This document shows positions 30,210-41,691 of a stretch of 64,000 nt of DNA, piece after piece. The stretch's first letter is position 1. Every line of letters begins with the position of its first letter. The notes below the pieces were generated by a model that saw only the letters and a program-made list of their open reading frames with translations, searched no databases and was not told the DNA's origin. Location: NCBI GenBank assembly GCA_018806915.1, contig JAGKQI010000004.1, positions 124,001 through 188,000 on the forward strand, read 5' to 3'. Origin of the DNA: Phytophthora colocasiae. Lineage: Eukaryota > Oomycota > Peronosporomycetes > Peronosporales > Peronosporaceae. Both the position numbers and the translations under genes were made by a program.

Positions 30210-32044
30210 AAAGAAATCTCTCAACGAGAGTGCGCGGGTGCGCTGGCTCAACGAGCACATTCTCCAATTCTCCCCAGCGAGCCAACCGCTCCTGAGGTGT
30301 CCAGTGACCAGGCGTCTACGCCCCAGCGCCTCAGCGCTTTCCGGTCTCGAGCCCTCGGCTCCTCTCTCACGCTCTCCGATTCGGAGTATTTCGCGGCGTC
30401 TCGCCTTCGCTACGGAGCGATGTTCAAGGCCAGCCCGACGTCAAGTGGTAGCGGTGGCTCACCCTTCGAGTACACGACAGCGTCGCCGACGCGCGACCCA
30501 CGTCGCTCTCCTACAGAGGAAGGCGAGGTCGAAGTGGACTACGAGGAGTCCGGAACAGGGCGATGCCCATGCGTCTCCTGCTCCTGCGAGCCCTCGGACG
30601 ACCCGATCTGAGCTGCGCTCTCCACGCGATCCGCGTCGGTACTCAATTCCTCGGCAGCTGCGGCAGCCCAATCCATTCCCGGAGGGACCTTTGTAGCCTC
30701 GTGCGCAACGCACCACCGCTTCCTGCTCGCGATGAGCCAGAGTCACTCAAGGGAGTCGAAGACGCGATCACCAACCCTCTGGATGAGGCACAGGAGGCTT
30801 CCCTGAGCGGTGCTCCAGAGTCACGTCGACCGGTCCAACGGGACATCGTGGGGACTTCGTCGCGGCGCGACTACGGCTTCGAGCCTCGCGACCCTGCCGA
30901 GCAGGTGAAGCAGTTGATGGCGCAGCCAAACCTGCATGGTTACGCCATAGGCAATCCTCCACGTACGGTGGCTGAGACTCAGCAGCGACAGGGGCTCCAT
31001 GAGCGTTTCCTGACCCCGCAGGTGTGCACACTCGCCGAGTATCGGCAACGCTTAGATAAGCAACGGCGACGGGAGTCTGTGCCTCAGATGAGGACTTATC
31101 CACTCCTGCTCCAAACCGGAGAGACCACCCGGGACTACATGGTCCATGTGGCCACCTGGGTCGAGGCTTCACGGAAGCTCGCGTCGTTTGACCGGCTCAT
31201 GGAGAGCTGCGCCGAGGTGGACGTCCGCCTCGCCCGAGGTCTACTCTTCCAGTACGCGAAGATACGCGTGCGGCCCCGCCGCTTTCCTCGTCACACGACG
31301 GCAGTGGCTCCCCCCTCTCAGGCCACTCATCCCTGCTTCGCAGGATGCTCCTTCAGTCTCCGAGGGAGACTCGCTGGCTGTGCCAGCCACGGACCAGAGC
31401 CTGAGCTCGGCTGCTAGTCCGTCAGCTTCTCACACTAGTGGTGAGAAGCGGGTGTCGACCGAGTGGTCGACCTCGAGCCCTTCGGGCGCCCCCGATCTTC
31501 GCGATCAAAAGCGTCCACGACGTCAGGGCAGTCCTGCCTCAGGGACCCTTCAAACTCCCACGAGTTTTGGGAATGAGGATATCCACGCCACTTCACCAGA
31601 TACTGGTTTTGACTACGGTGGCGACGCCGCGCCATCAGGCGCTCCACGTAGTCCCCTGCTCATCGAGCAACGGCGGAGGAGGCCGATTCGCTGCGGAACG
31701 CCGTACTCGATGAGTGTGACGAGCGCTATTTGTCGCATCGCGCCTGGTACCAACTCGATCACTCGATCGGTACTCTCCGGAGTCAGATTCAGTCCCTTCA
31801 AGGGAACGTCGAGAGTGTTTGGCATTCGCATGCCCGTCTCGCTCATGACATGGAGGAGATTGAAAGCCGGATGGCTTGGCTCGAAGGTCCTCAGTCCCTG
31901 ACTGCTCGCCTGCACCAGCAGGAGCTTCAGCTCGCTGAGTTGCGAGGTCAGGTGACGTTGCTGCTGCAGATGACGCAGCCTGGGCACGTGTCGTCGGTGC
32001 CAGCGCCTCCGCGCTCACCCCCGCGGGGTCCCGATATGGCTTAA
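30210..32044 (+). pseudogene. G1 antisense ORF (broken), coiled-coil C-terminus
   Basis: The plus-strand coding text runs from just inside the 3' LTR towards integrase. It shows an acidic/Ser-rich N-terminal part (SDSEYFAASRLRYGAMFKAS), a middle with MRTYPLLLQTGETTRDYMV and HVATWVEASRKLASFDRLME, a Ser/Pro-rich stretch, and a coiled-coil end (HSIGTLRSQIQSLQGNVESV, HDMEEIESRMAWLEG, LHQQELQLAELRGQV) to TAA 32042-32044. Frame changes occur near 30600, 31300 and 31670. No catalytic motif is seen. Part of it (31435-32044) is antisense to the integrase-chromodomain linker. G4 has an ORF of the same layout. Confidence 0.6.
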
Positions 32045-32411
32045 GCAAGCCGACGTAGAACACCGGGTGTGTTCGCATCCGCTTTGGCAAGTCAAGCGTG
32101 TATGCCAGGCCCTTCTTGGCCACGACCGTAAATGGTCCGATGAAACGCGGACGCAATTTCGTCTTAAAGACATTTGACACTGCATGTGTAGGTAGGTTCT
32201 TAGCGTTTAATAAAACCTGGTCACCGACCTTAAATTCCCATACATTGCTTCTACCTTTTGTATCCGCTTGTTCCTTCTGAACGTCTTGGCTTTCAGCCAT
32301 CGCGTCACGTACACGGCGTAAGACGCTCAATCTCACCGAGAGGAAGTCATTGACTTGTTTACGCACAGCAGAAGGGCTGATATCCAGCAAGCTCGAGTCG
32401 AGCGACGGCAC
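31435..32411 (-). pseudogene. G1b integrase C-terminal domain, linker and chromodomain
   Basis: The segment begins with an integrase C-terminal region (WEFKVGDQVLLNAKNL, LRPRFIGPFTVVAKKGLAYT, THPVFYVGLLKPYRDP). The Pro/Ala/Arg-rich linker is where the antisense ORF lies opposite. A stop at 31635 and a frame change precede the chromodomain: YLVKWRGYPHSQNSWEFEG and CPDVVDAFD. The chromodomain identifies a chromovirus. Confidence 0.82.
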
Positions 32412-32435
32412 AGCCTCTCCCCACCAAGCCCAAGG

Positions 32436-32810
32436 CTACCGCGTGGCGGAGTGAGCGGAACGCGCGGAGTGCGCAAGGCCGTTCACGTAGAACGGGGTGA
32501 AGCCTGTCGAGGCATGCACCGCATTGTTCATGGAGAACTCAACGAGAGGGAGCATAGCGCTCCAACGCTTCGGCGTTTCAGCGCATACGCTGCGGAGGAT
32601 GTCCTCCAGAACGCGGTTCACGCGTTCGGTCTGACCGTCGGTCTGCGGATGGTCCGCCGTGGACATGTCCAGTCGAGTGCCCAGCACCTTGAAGACGGAC
32701 GTCCAGAAGTGACCCGTGAAACGGGGATCTCGATCCGAGACAATGGTCTCCAGGCAGCCCATGCTGGCGGAAGACCCGATCGATGAAGATCGTCGCTGTA
32801 CCAGCACCAT
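32436..32810 (-). pseudogene. G1b integrase catalytic core, 3' part
   Basis: It is out of frame with both neighbours by single-base changes near 32810 and 32430. It contains ETIVSDRDPRFTGHFW (second Asp) and HPQTDGQTERVNRVLEDI (Glu), then PLVEFSMNNAVHASTGFTPF. With the first Asp upstream (SMDFVFGLP) the D,D-E triad is complete at sequence level, but no single frame holds it. Confidence 0.83.
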
Positions 32811-35077
32811 CGACGGTGTCCGGCACAGCCCGCTAGATGAGCCATCTTGCTCAGACGGTCAACAAAGACCACCACGCCCGTGTTGCCTGCCGAGTCCTTC
32901 GGCAGGCCAAACACAAAGTCCATACTTATGGACTGCCAACACCCAGAGGGTACAGGTAAGCTCGCCAAAGGCGCAGCCGCATGCGGCGAGGGTTTAACCC
33001 GCTGACACGTCTCGCACGTGCGCACATATGTGCTGACCCACTTGTACATCTTCGGCCACCAGTACATGGAGCTCACCGAGCCGTAGGTCTTCTCGCGACC
33101 GAGGTGGCCGCCTGTGGGTGTGTCGTGAGCCTCATAGAGGATACGGTACTTCAGATCCTCATCGTGAGGAACTACCACTCGTGGTGGGTCATCCTGACCC
33201 GTGCTGTAGTACAGCAGACCGCCTTCCAGGCTGTAGCGTTGGAGTCTCGCCTTTAGGCGTCGTGACAGAGTCACCTTTGAGTCTTTAAACTCATCGCTCC
33301 CCAGAGCTTGGAGCAACGCGACACAAGAGTCGTCCTGAGCGTACGCTGCTCGAACCATGTCCGTCACGGACGACGTCACCGAGGTGACATGAGATAACTC
33401 ATAGTCCGGGCGACGTGATAACGCGTCAGCGAGGACGTTCTGCCTGCCAGGCTTGTACTTCACCTCGAAGTTATACTCCGCAAAGAAGGAGAGCCATCGG
33501 GCCATCCTCTGCGAGAGGTGAGGCGACTGCGTCGCTGTGCGTAGTGACGCATGATCCGTGTAGATCACAAACGGCTTGGAGCCGAGCAGGTGAACCCTGA
33601 ATTTGACGAGAGCGTACTTCATCGCAAGTAGCTCCTTGTCATGAACTGGATAGTTCTTCTCAGCAGCCTTGAGCTGTCGCGACTCAAACGCAATGACGCG
33701 TTCGCGCCCTTCGGCGTCCGCTTGTAGCAAAGCACTGCCGATGGCAAAGTCCGAGGCGTCACAGACGACAATAAACGGACGAGCGGGGTCTGGCAGCGCC
33801 AGTATCGGTGCCTGAAGCAGGCTATCCTTGATACAAGTGAACGCATTCTCGTGCTCGGCACGCCATACCCACTCGGCATCCTTCCTAAGGAGATCCGTCA
33901 GTGGCCGAGCCAACTCAGCGTAGTTCTCGCTGTACTTGTGCAAGTAGTTGGCCAAACCCAGCCACTTACGCAAGTCCTTCTGGTTCAAGGGAACCGGCCA
34001 ATCCACAATGGCCTTGACCTTTGCTGGATCAGCACGAAGGCCATGCTTCCCAATGAAGCACCCTAGGAAGGGGATTTCTTCCGCGCCAAAGACGCACTTG
34101 TCTGCGTTGGCGTACAGCTTGTTCGTGCGCATGCACTCGAGCACAGCTCTCACGTGTTCCACGTGCACCTCAACGTCAGTCTTGCCGTGTTCGGCCTGAC
34201 TGTGGACGAACACGTCGTCAAAGTACGTTTGTGCGAATGCCCGTAGGGGCCTGAACAGCTGCGTCACTAGACGATTGAACGTTGCAGGCGCATTCGAGAG
34301 CCCTTGTGGCATGACGAGCCACTCCCAGAGCATACCGCTCAGGGTGCTCACCGCTGTAAGCGGAATATCACTGGCTCGCATGAGCAGCTGATAGTACCCA
34401 TCGACTAAGTCGAGTGCACTGTACATGGTGCAACCCACCATGTTGTTCTGAAGAACATCCTTCCTAGGAATCGGCGTCTGCGCCGGAATCGTGGCAGTGT
34501 TGAGCTTGTTAAAAGCGTGAACGATACGCCACTTGCCATTCGGCTTTCTGACACAGAACGTTGGCGCGGAATGCGGAGACTTGCTCTCGCGCACGAGACC
34601 CGCCGCGTGCTTCGCACGGAAGAAGGCGTCAATGACGTCGCATTGCTCTTTAGGAAGAGGCCACTGTCGGGTCACGCAGTACTTAGTTCCGGGAACTAAG
34701 TCGATCTCATGACGAACGCCTCGGTCGGGAGGCAGGCCACTCGGTGGTTCCTTCGAGACAACGTCTCCATATTCCTTCAGCAAGGAGTGGAAGGGATCCG
34801 AGGGATTCTTGAGGATCTCCGATCCACTCCTGGCGTTCAACGCCTTCTTGACTTCGGCCAAGACGGACTCGTCAACGAGGGACGACGAGTTTAACTCCTC
34901 CTCAGGTCGAACGATGACCACCTCGGCGAATTCGCCAGCCTTCAAGGCATCGCCAAAGTCGGCGAAGGACATCTCTTCTAGCTCAAGGAGCTTGTCAACA
35001 CTTGGCAAGTCGTCCAGCAGGACACTGCCTTCGGCACTACCGCCCACTCCATCAACCAGAGTGTATAGCTGCCCCAC
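32811..35077 (-). pseudogene. G1b reverse transcriptase, RNase H and integrase N-terminus
   Basis: A long open frame. RT: HEIDLVPGTKYCVTRQWPLP, KPNGKWRIVHAFNKLNTATI, LVMPQGLSNAPATFNRL and catalytic YFDD (QTYFDDVFVHSQ). RNase H: PFIVVCDASDFAIGSALLQ, FESRQLKAAEKNYPVHDKEL, FVIYTDHASLRT and NVLADALSRRPDYE. Integrase zinc module: YEAHDTPTGGHLGREKT ... CETCQRVK. Start of the core: SMDFVFGLPKDSAGNTGVVV. After KMAHLA a frame change near 32810 leads out of frame; the frame then ends at 32618. Confidence 0.88.
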
Positions 35078-36150
35078 AGCCCTCCGGTGCGTCGGCGCTT
35101 GACGTCACGGATGACTCAGACGCAGAGCGTCTCGCCCGAAGGGCCTTACGACGTCTTCGCCTGGCCGAAGATCGTCTACTCGACGGAGTACGTGCCGTCG
35201 CACAAGTTTCGGCCTCTTCTCGGCCCAGTGTCAGGGACACTCAGCGATCCACTCGGTCGACGACCGATGCCGCTCAGCGGAGTACGTGCCGCTGCACAAT
35301 CAATGACCGTAACAGGTCCAGTGTCAGAGACACTCAGCGATCGACTTGGTCCACGACCAGTATCACTCGACGGAGTACGTGCCGCCCCACAGTTCACGGC
35401 CTGGTAAGGCCCGATGCCCATCGGCATCCAGTGACGGTCCATGACCGGCGTCACTCGGGTTACGTGAGCTTTGCCCACACGTTGACTCACTGCCAACCAG
35501 CGCTATGCGCTCAACAGGGCTGCGATCCTCGCACTCGGTGCTGTCCACTAACTCGGACACACCGACTTCCAGCATCATTGCCGACTCGGCTCAATGCTCG
35601 CGCCAATAGCGCTTCTGCTTCCTAGCAGAGGTGGGTTCATGACTCGCCAAAGCTCCACTAGGAGAGAAGTGCGTAGCACCTAAGGTCTTCGACCTCCAGT
35701 CGATCCATGGCTCGTGGCGCTCCAGCCACGCCATACCAAGGATGAGGTCGTACCTCGAATCCAGGTCAAGACCAAGCAGCGTTCCACGCTGTCGAAGTCA
35801 GGAACTTCAGCCGTAGGTCCATGGGACCTTGGCTGCCGTGACACGGACGCCCGTCGCTGAACGGACAGTGACAGTGTCACCTCTTCGCGCTCAAGCGCCT
35901 CAGCATATTGCTGACTACCCTCAACGGTGGAGCGTCTGACGTAGTTGCCAGACGCTCCTGAATCGATCAACACGATCCACGGCTTCTCGAAGCCCTTCAC
36001 GTCCACATGGACGACCAGCAAGCCCTGCTTGCTCACACGTTCCGTGTTCAAGAGCACGGAGCTCTTCGGGGCTGAGCCCCAGTGCCTCTCACGCACTGCA
36101 GAACTCAGTTCTTCCCCAGTAGACCGCCCCGCGTCTACTGGGAGCCGTCG
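35078..36150 (-). pseudogene. G1b protease and Ser/Arg-rich linker (broken)
   Basis: 36096-35680 has the protease (VLIDSGASGNYV) but loses frame after YAEALE relative to G1a because of small deletions near 35895. 35680-35078 holds the repetitive linker with the 93-bp coding units (GGAGTACGTGCCG on the plus strand at about 35183, 35276 and 35369) in several frames. G1a has an open frame over the same region, so the damage is specific to this copy or to the read data. Confidence 0.78.
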
Positions 36151-36156
36151 TTTCCC
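36115..36156 (-). promoter_or_regulatory. Predicted -1 ribosomal frameshift signal, G1b gag-pol
   Basis: On the minus strand GGGAAAC (36156-36150) is followed by a 7-nt spacer and the stem CCCAGTAGAC/GTCTACTGGG (36142-36133 with 36124-36115). It is identical in layout to G1a (5976-6017). Retention in two copies whose LTRs have diverged supports a real signal. Confidence 0.8.
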
Positions 36157-37106
36157 TGGGCAGAGCCCAAAGCGGGACCCGCGACAGGGTTGCGGCCATT
36201 CTGGCCGGCGCGCTCTTTGCGCAGAGGGCAGTTGGGCCTCAGGTGTGTGGGACTACCACACGTGTAGCACCGACGAGTGCTCATACGCTGCACCGCAGCT
36301 CGTAGCTCGGCTACTTCATCTTCAGCATAGCTGAGGTCCATGGGTTCGGGTCCCCCGGACCCTGTGCTATTAGCACCGACCCTCGACAACTTAAAGTTGT
36401 GTTCAGCATTCAATGCCACGCTAACAGCGTCCTCGAAGGTGCGAGGATTCTGACGGAATGCCTCCGTCCTGGCCACGCCAGCTCTCAGACCTTCCATGAA
36501 GATAGTCACAGTGACCACCTCAGGTAGAGGATCGGCAGCCATGCCGGCAATGAGCGTGCGCAGCTCTTGGACATAGTCCACCAGGTCCTTCTTGCCCTGT
36601 CGGCAAGCGAGGAAGCGTGACCGCACGCGATACGCCTGGTTAGGTGGAGCAAATACTTGCGTAAGTTTGGCCTTAAGCTCACCCCAAGTGGGGAAGGCCA
36701 TTTCTACCGACGTCCCAGACGTCAAGGCCCATTCTCGTGCTCGACCTTCGAGCTTAGAGATGGCGAACGCCACGCGTTGGCCTTCCAACTGGAGCATAGC
36801 GGCCCCCATGGCCATCTCGACCTCTCGGGTCCACAATAGGAGGTTCTCTCCTTCGTGCCCGTGAAAGGTCTTCACGCTGAGCGTGACGGGCTTAGCTCTC
36901 GGAGCGGGATTAACTCCTTTACATTCCGCTGAATGTGCTCAACGAGAGCGTTCTCGTACGAGGCAAATGCCTCCAGGCGCGCGTTGACGGCCTCCGGCCC
37001 TTGAGACGCAAGGTGCGCCATACCTTCAGGGCCCAGCAAGGACGTAAGCTTGTTAAGCGTGTCCCGCTGACTCAGAAGTCAAGTGAGCGTATGCTTCTGG
37101 CTCCAT
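36135..37106 (-). pseudogene. G1b Gag
   Basis: ATG is at 37106-37104 ([10 protein letters not shown]). An extra base near 37078 (LTS instead of LTP) and another change near 36910 break the N-terminus; from 36875 the frame is clean to the stop at 36135. Core landmarks are [27 protein letters not shown] and [20 protein letters not shown], with the zinc knuckle [14 protein letters not shown]. It retains FLAC after VRSR, which G1a lacks. Confidence 0.83.
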
Positions 37107-37163
37107 TCTCACAGAGAAACAGTCTTCAACTCAGGAGTTGGATTGACTACAAGTGCTACCAGA

Positions 37164-37575
37164 TGCAGCGGGGCTGCGTAGGTGTGCACGGCACAGAGGA
37201 AGTTGGGTTGACTCGTAGAGTCCTGCTTGCAAGGCACTAGCCTTCGGTTCTATACAAGAACCAAGTAGTCCACTAAATACGGGACTCTCACAATCAGTGT
37301 CCCTATAATAAAGGAACTAACACTAATTATGTAAAATGCAAACTGATTTTTATTTATTTTATTGCCCTAATCCTGAATGTAACGGATTTAGTATCTAACA
37401 TACTAAATCCTAATCAAATGTAATGTGTGGCTCTGAGCTAACAGCCAGCAACTGGCTACATATGTGACGTGTGAGAAACACTATGTGTTGTACACGGATC
37501 TGTGACTTGTGACCTGGATGGTGTATACCACACCTATTGTAGCCAAGGCGCGCAGCGCCGTGTAACCCCGTTACA
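37164..37575 (-). repeat. 5' LTR of Gypsy G1b (412 bp)
   Basis: Identical by eye to 29710-30121. A primer site on the minus strand (TGGTAGCACTTGTAGTC, 37161-37145) lies two bases from the LTR, as in G1a. The right flank AATGC (37576-37580) matches the left flank of the element. Confidence 0.95.
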
Positions 37576-37669
37576 AATGCAACTTACATGTATTACCGCG
37601 CAGATCCGAATTCTCCCTATCTTGATCTCTCGATTTCTTGTTCACATATGCATAGATGCAGTACTCAGA

Positions 37670-37717
37670 ACGCTCGGCTCGTACCGGTTTCCAAACCGGC
37701 GAGCGTCCTAGTTTAAC
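37670..37717 (-). promoter_or_regulatory. Predicted -1 ribosomal frameshift signal, G2 gag-pol
   Basis: The last gag codons are ATG TTA AAC TAG, giving the slippery heptamer GTTAAAC (37717-37711) in G_TTA_AAC phase directly before the stop. Four bases on, a two-part stem follows: outer ACGCTCG/CGAGCGT (37706-37700 with 37676-37670) and inner CCGGTT/AACCGG (37699-37694 with 37689-37684). The -1 frame is open from here to the G1b insertion at 37580 and in register with pol beyond it. Confidence 0.68.
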
Positions 37718-40064
37718 ATCTTTTCCACCTTCTCGGGAAACAGTCCGGCATGTCGGGTCGGATCGTACCACTTGCGGATCTGGTTGTAGAATTCTTCCAT
37801 GGGGCATTCTCCAGCTTCATGGATCTCCCCACAACCACGGCATGTATATAGACAGCGATCCGTTGGGTGGCCCCTCTTTCCGCACTTGTCACAGGTTAGA
37901 CGTCTCCAGCAGTCCAGATCCGTGTGCTTCCGCGACCCACAATGCGAACAGCGACCTCTATCGTGATCTGGTTGTCTGCGATCCGTGGTCCGGCCTCGGT
38001 CCTGCACGTTCGTGTGCGATCGCGACTGATCCTGTTGGTGGGAGGCGCCCCAGTACCGATCGGCTTGTCTTCTGACGCGGCAAGATATATCCTCCGGAGA
38101 TCGCCTTCAGAATCGGATCCATCCGATCCGGATATTTCTTCTGATTCTGAGCTCGGATCTTGAGTTTGGATCGCCCGTACCACCGCTCGGGTGGGAGCTG
38201 CCGGGGCACTGGCCGGTGCCTTTGTCTGTACTTCGATCCGAACGCAGATTTACGCTGCCTGCTTTTCGCCCGTTCCCGGGCACGGAGTACCTCCTCCAGC
38301 TCCTCGACGTCACTCCAGTCGGGTAGGGTCAGCCGATCAGCTAACTCCGGATCTCCCAATGTCTCTATGTAGTGGTCCACATGTTCTCGGCGGGCCTTAG
38401 GGCTCCCGTCCTTGATCTTCAGTCTAGCACGTAAAGCCGCCACGTTGAGCCGGTAGAGATAATCGAGAGGGGTTTCTTCCGATCGCTTGCGAGCGTGATA
38501 GTATTGCCACGCGACCGACATACCCAACCCACAATATTGGGTCTGGAAACTGTCCAACAGATCCGCCCACTTGGTTTCGTCGTTCGACTGAGCTGCCTGT
38601 ACCAGTTTCTTTGCCGGTCCCACCATCAGATCTGCAAACGTGAGGCATTTCTCTTCTTCCGTAGCCTGATCGCGTTGGAACGCCGACTTGACTTTACTGA
38701 TCCAGGCCCGAGCGCGATCTTCGTCCAGATCTTTACCCGCAAAATCTTTCAGATCCGAGATCGCTGAGATCCGGACCCGCTGTATCATCGACGATCCTCC
38801 TTGACCGATCGCCGCGGATGCGATCGTGGCTCGGCTCGACATCTGTCCCCCGGAACTTGGTATGCCCAGATCGTCCGGATCGTATTCCCATGCATCCGGA
38901 TCCGAGGCTGTGACGGACTCCATTTCAACATCTAACTCCCCTTTGATCGGCGATCGGGGTGTCGCGAGATTCCGTTCTTTCAAGAAACGATCCATCGCCA
39001 TTTGAAAGTAGTCGTCCAACTTGTTGCTCGATCCATGAAAGTAGTCGTCCAACTTGTTGCTCGATCCAGTGGAATTAGTCGTCGGCGCGGTCTGGTCCGT
39101 CCGGATCCGGCGATTTTCTTGCTGATCGGGCATCTTGACCTCCAGCTTCGCAGCCACCGATCGTGTATCCTGTTTTTTCATACGCGATTTCAGGAACTTG
39201 GCGCCGGAGGGCCCTAACAACATGCGTTGCAGCCTTCTCGGGCTATCTGAGTCTGGTTCCGAGGTCGCTGACGCGTAGCATGACGACCCAGTCTGATAGC
39301 CTGGGTCGGGCGTCAGTGGGCGCTCGCCGACCAAGATCTTGAGGGAATCGAATAGATCCTGGGTCGCAGATTGAATCGCTTGCAGTTCCAAGTCAAATAG
39401 AGAGTTCGGGTCGAACTCTCCAGCCACCAAACCAGCTTCTTGGAGCAGATCAAGTAGGATCTTCACCGCGTTCCAGGCGGTCAGAGCTAGTCCGGGGCTT
39501 CGACACTGGTCCGGTGAGGTTACCGATCTGGCGGACTTGTATGATCGTAAGAACAGGATCGTTAAGCAAGGTCTCGCTTAGCCTCTTCCTGTAGTAGGCC
39601 TGCTCGATCGCGTCCTTGGTGATCGTTGATCCTGGGTTGATCACATCTTCTGGCTCTGAGTCTGGAGCTTTCAATTTCGTCCGGGTGCTCTTTGATTTTT
39701 TCTTGGTCGATCTTGGGGCAACAGTGGACTTGGTGAGCAGATTAGGTTTCAGCTTTGCTGATTCCTTATCGCTCGTGTGCGGATCTCGATTCTCATCGAG
39801 ATCCGCAATGGCCCTCGAAGGGGCCTTGGGAGGAATTCGAGGTTTTTCTTCGAGATCTGGATTGCGATCCAGGTCTGCCTCGTGCCTGTCAGTAGAGATC
39901 CTCCCAGAACTCTGCTGATCTGTAGATCTTTCCGTTTTTAGCGGTGCCTCCGTCGATCCAACATTCGTAGGCACTTCTTCCCCTTGTTCTTCTTTAATCT
40001 TGACATCTTCTTGGGACTCACGGTGATATCCGAAGTCACCAGAAGATCCGGGCACGCGCACCAT
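37708..40064 (-). pseudogene. G2 Gag with three zinc knuckles
   Basis: ATG 40064 is the first codon after the 5' LTR and overlaps the primer site. The N-terminus is charged and Lys-rich (40064-39450). A frame change near 39480 leads to the capsid region (TKWADLLDSFQTQY, WQYYHARKRSEETPLDYLYR, KARREHVDHYIETLGDPEL). Shifts near 38200 and 38000 lead to three knuckles: CSHCGSRKHTDLDC, CDKCGKRGHPTDRC and CRGCGEIHEAGEC (the last with one residue fewer before His). The stop is TAG 37710-37708. A 33-bp tandem duplication (39004-39068) repeats GSSNKLDDYF; the G2 fragment at 15.6 kb has one copy. Confidence 0.82.
40047..40063 (-). promoter_or_regulatory. Primer-binding site of Gypsy G2
   Basis: On the minus strand TGGTGCGCGTGCCCGGA starts one base after the 5' LTR end. 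Its complement ends in CCA, as a tRNA 3' end should. The tRNA species was not identified. The gag ATG (40064-40062) overlaps its first bases. Confidence 0.6.
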
Positions 40065-41409
40065 TGTGGTGGAGCGGATCTGGCCAAAATCTGGTTGAGG
40101 CCGATCGCGATCGCCACTTGCGCCCAGACACCGACTAACGGAGAAGGTCCCCCGATGATCCGTGATCTTGTTGCGTGTAGTGTTCACCTTGTGTACCCGT
40201 CGGTAGGCGGGTTACGCTCTTCCAGGTAACTTCTGAAGATGTCTTGGGACGAGAAGAAGGTCTTGGGTGACGCAGGGGTTTGAGGTGGCGTGGAAGTTCT
40301 TCACTCCACCTCGGGGTACTTGATCCCGGTCGTAGGCGAGTTCTCGAGCCTTGATCCGATGCCTGGTTCTTGATCCAGGTCTTCCAATAGTCCAATGTTC
40401 GGGATTCAGTCCCTTCCTTTCGTTGTTTTCCGCTTCCGATAGCGGGGGTCTTGAGGGCGAGATTCGACAGGATCCTTAGGCTAAACAACCAATTCCTTCC
40501 GATCCGATGTATGCACTTAAAGGATAGTTCACTAGATAGGGCAAAGCTGGCCAATATATTATCCAGACTTAACCGCTATACTAGGTCACGTATCCTTACC
40601 TTCCTGACGCTTGTAGGGCCAATGTAGTTCCCGGTTCCAGGCGTAGCGAAGACACTTGAGTGGTTCAGGGCAAATTCGAGTCTCCTTATGGTTATTCCTA
40701 TGCCTACTAATCCCATCCTGATTTACTATCCTACGATCACATGACACTGGCTACATAGCTGATCCCTAGCTTGGCTCCCCTAACCCTGATCTTGAGCCGA
40801 TTCCGTACTTAACCGAAGCTTGATCTCGCACTTAACCGAAGCTTGATCTCGTACTTAACCGAAGCTTGATCTCGCACTTAACCGAAGCTTGATCTCGCAC
40901 TTAACCGAAGCTTGATCTTGCACTTAACCGAAGCTTGATCTCGCACTTAATCGGGACTTGATCGCTGCCTGATCCCGCTTGGTGATCCTTCAAAGAATCC
41001 CGATCAGGCCACAAGAAGAGTCTGCGTCGCGCCTGGGGTTGACCTTGATCCGGAGCTGATCTCGCACTTATACGGGAGAGGATCATTGCGCGATCTTGCG
41101 TGATCTTGCGTGATCTCGCTTCGTCGCCGCCCGGGGAAGTTGGATCGTGCTGTTAGAGGCTTCGGGGCGCCAGGGTAAGCTGATCATGCTCGCTTGGGGC
41201 CCCGTCATCGTTGATCGCGCGAGAACATCCTTGATTTCCCCATTCTTCCTCCGGCAGGATTCGGATCACCCACGAACACCACGGCAGGATTCGGATCACC
41301 CACGAACACCGCTCCACCTGCTTCTTCGCCGGTATCTCCGTTGACTGTTCCCGGCGGGACCCATCGTACCTTCGTCTGATTCGACCCAGATCTGGCGATC
41401 ACAGGTCCC
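40065..41409 (-). repeat. 5' LTR of Gypsy G2, main part (rest at 50590-50670)
   Basis: It aligns to 19599-20966. It contains six units of the 23-bp CTTAACCGAAGCTTGATCTCGCA repeat (about 40806-40950) against two in the other LTR, and two units of the 30-bp repeat (41253-41312) against three. Copia C2a interrupts it at 41409 with the GTCCC duplication (41405-41409 and 50585-50589). The remaining 81 bp (50590-50670) end in CTTCACCACA. Confidence 0.9.
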
Positions 41410-41691
41410 TGTTGCAGGTGATCCAATACGATCCCGCAATGATTACGGTAAGATGTTTACGCCACCGATGATTAGACGAGTAGGATGATTGGACGAGTAC
41501 AGAATGTTGGTGATTGGATGCACCAAATGATTGGATGCAGACCAGGTAGAGAAAACAGTGTAAGCTCATATCAATCAATCACTTCTGAATTTCCATTCTA
41601 CCCCTCAAGTGACTTCCCTCGCCTCGGCCTCCTCGCCCCAAGCTTCGGCAGTCCTCCCCTCGCAAGACAACCTCTACCACGACCTTCTTCA
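41410..41691 (+). repeat. 5' LTR of Copia C2a (282 bp)
   Basis: TGTTGCAGG...CTTCTTCA. TCACTTCTGAATTT at 41579-41592 resembles the oomycete initiator element (TCATTYYNCAWTTT as I recall it) and could mark transcription start. It is identical by eye to the 3' LTR. Confidence 0.95.

Larger units (their letters stand above)
29710..37575 (-). mobile_element. Gypsy G1b, complete element with intact target duplication
   Basis: A 7,866-bp chromovirus with two 412-bp LTRs that are identical by eye. It is flanked by AATGC at 29705-29709 and 37576-37580. The order on the minus strand is LTR, primer site, gag, -1 signal, protease, RT, RNase H, integrase, chromodomain, 3' LTR, with an antisense ORF overlapping the integrase-chromodomain linker. 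It is inserted in G2 pol. Identical LTRs imply recent insertion, yet gag and pol carry several 1-bp indels. Confidence 0.95.

Noticed and set aside
35002..35625. 207-residue plus-strand Arg/Ser-rich frame in G1b
   Set aside because: It is the complement of the repetitive Ser/Arg-rich pol linker. No start context or domain is seen, and the same frame is not kept in G1a.
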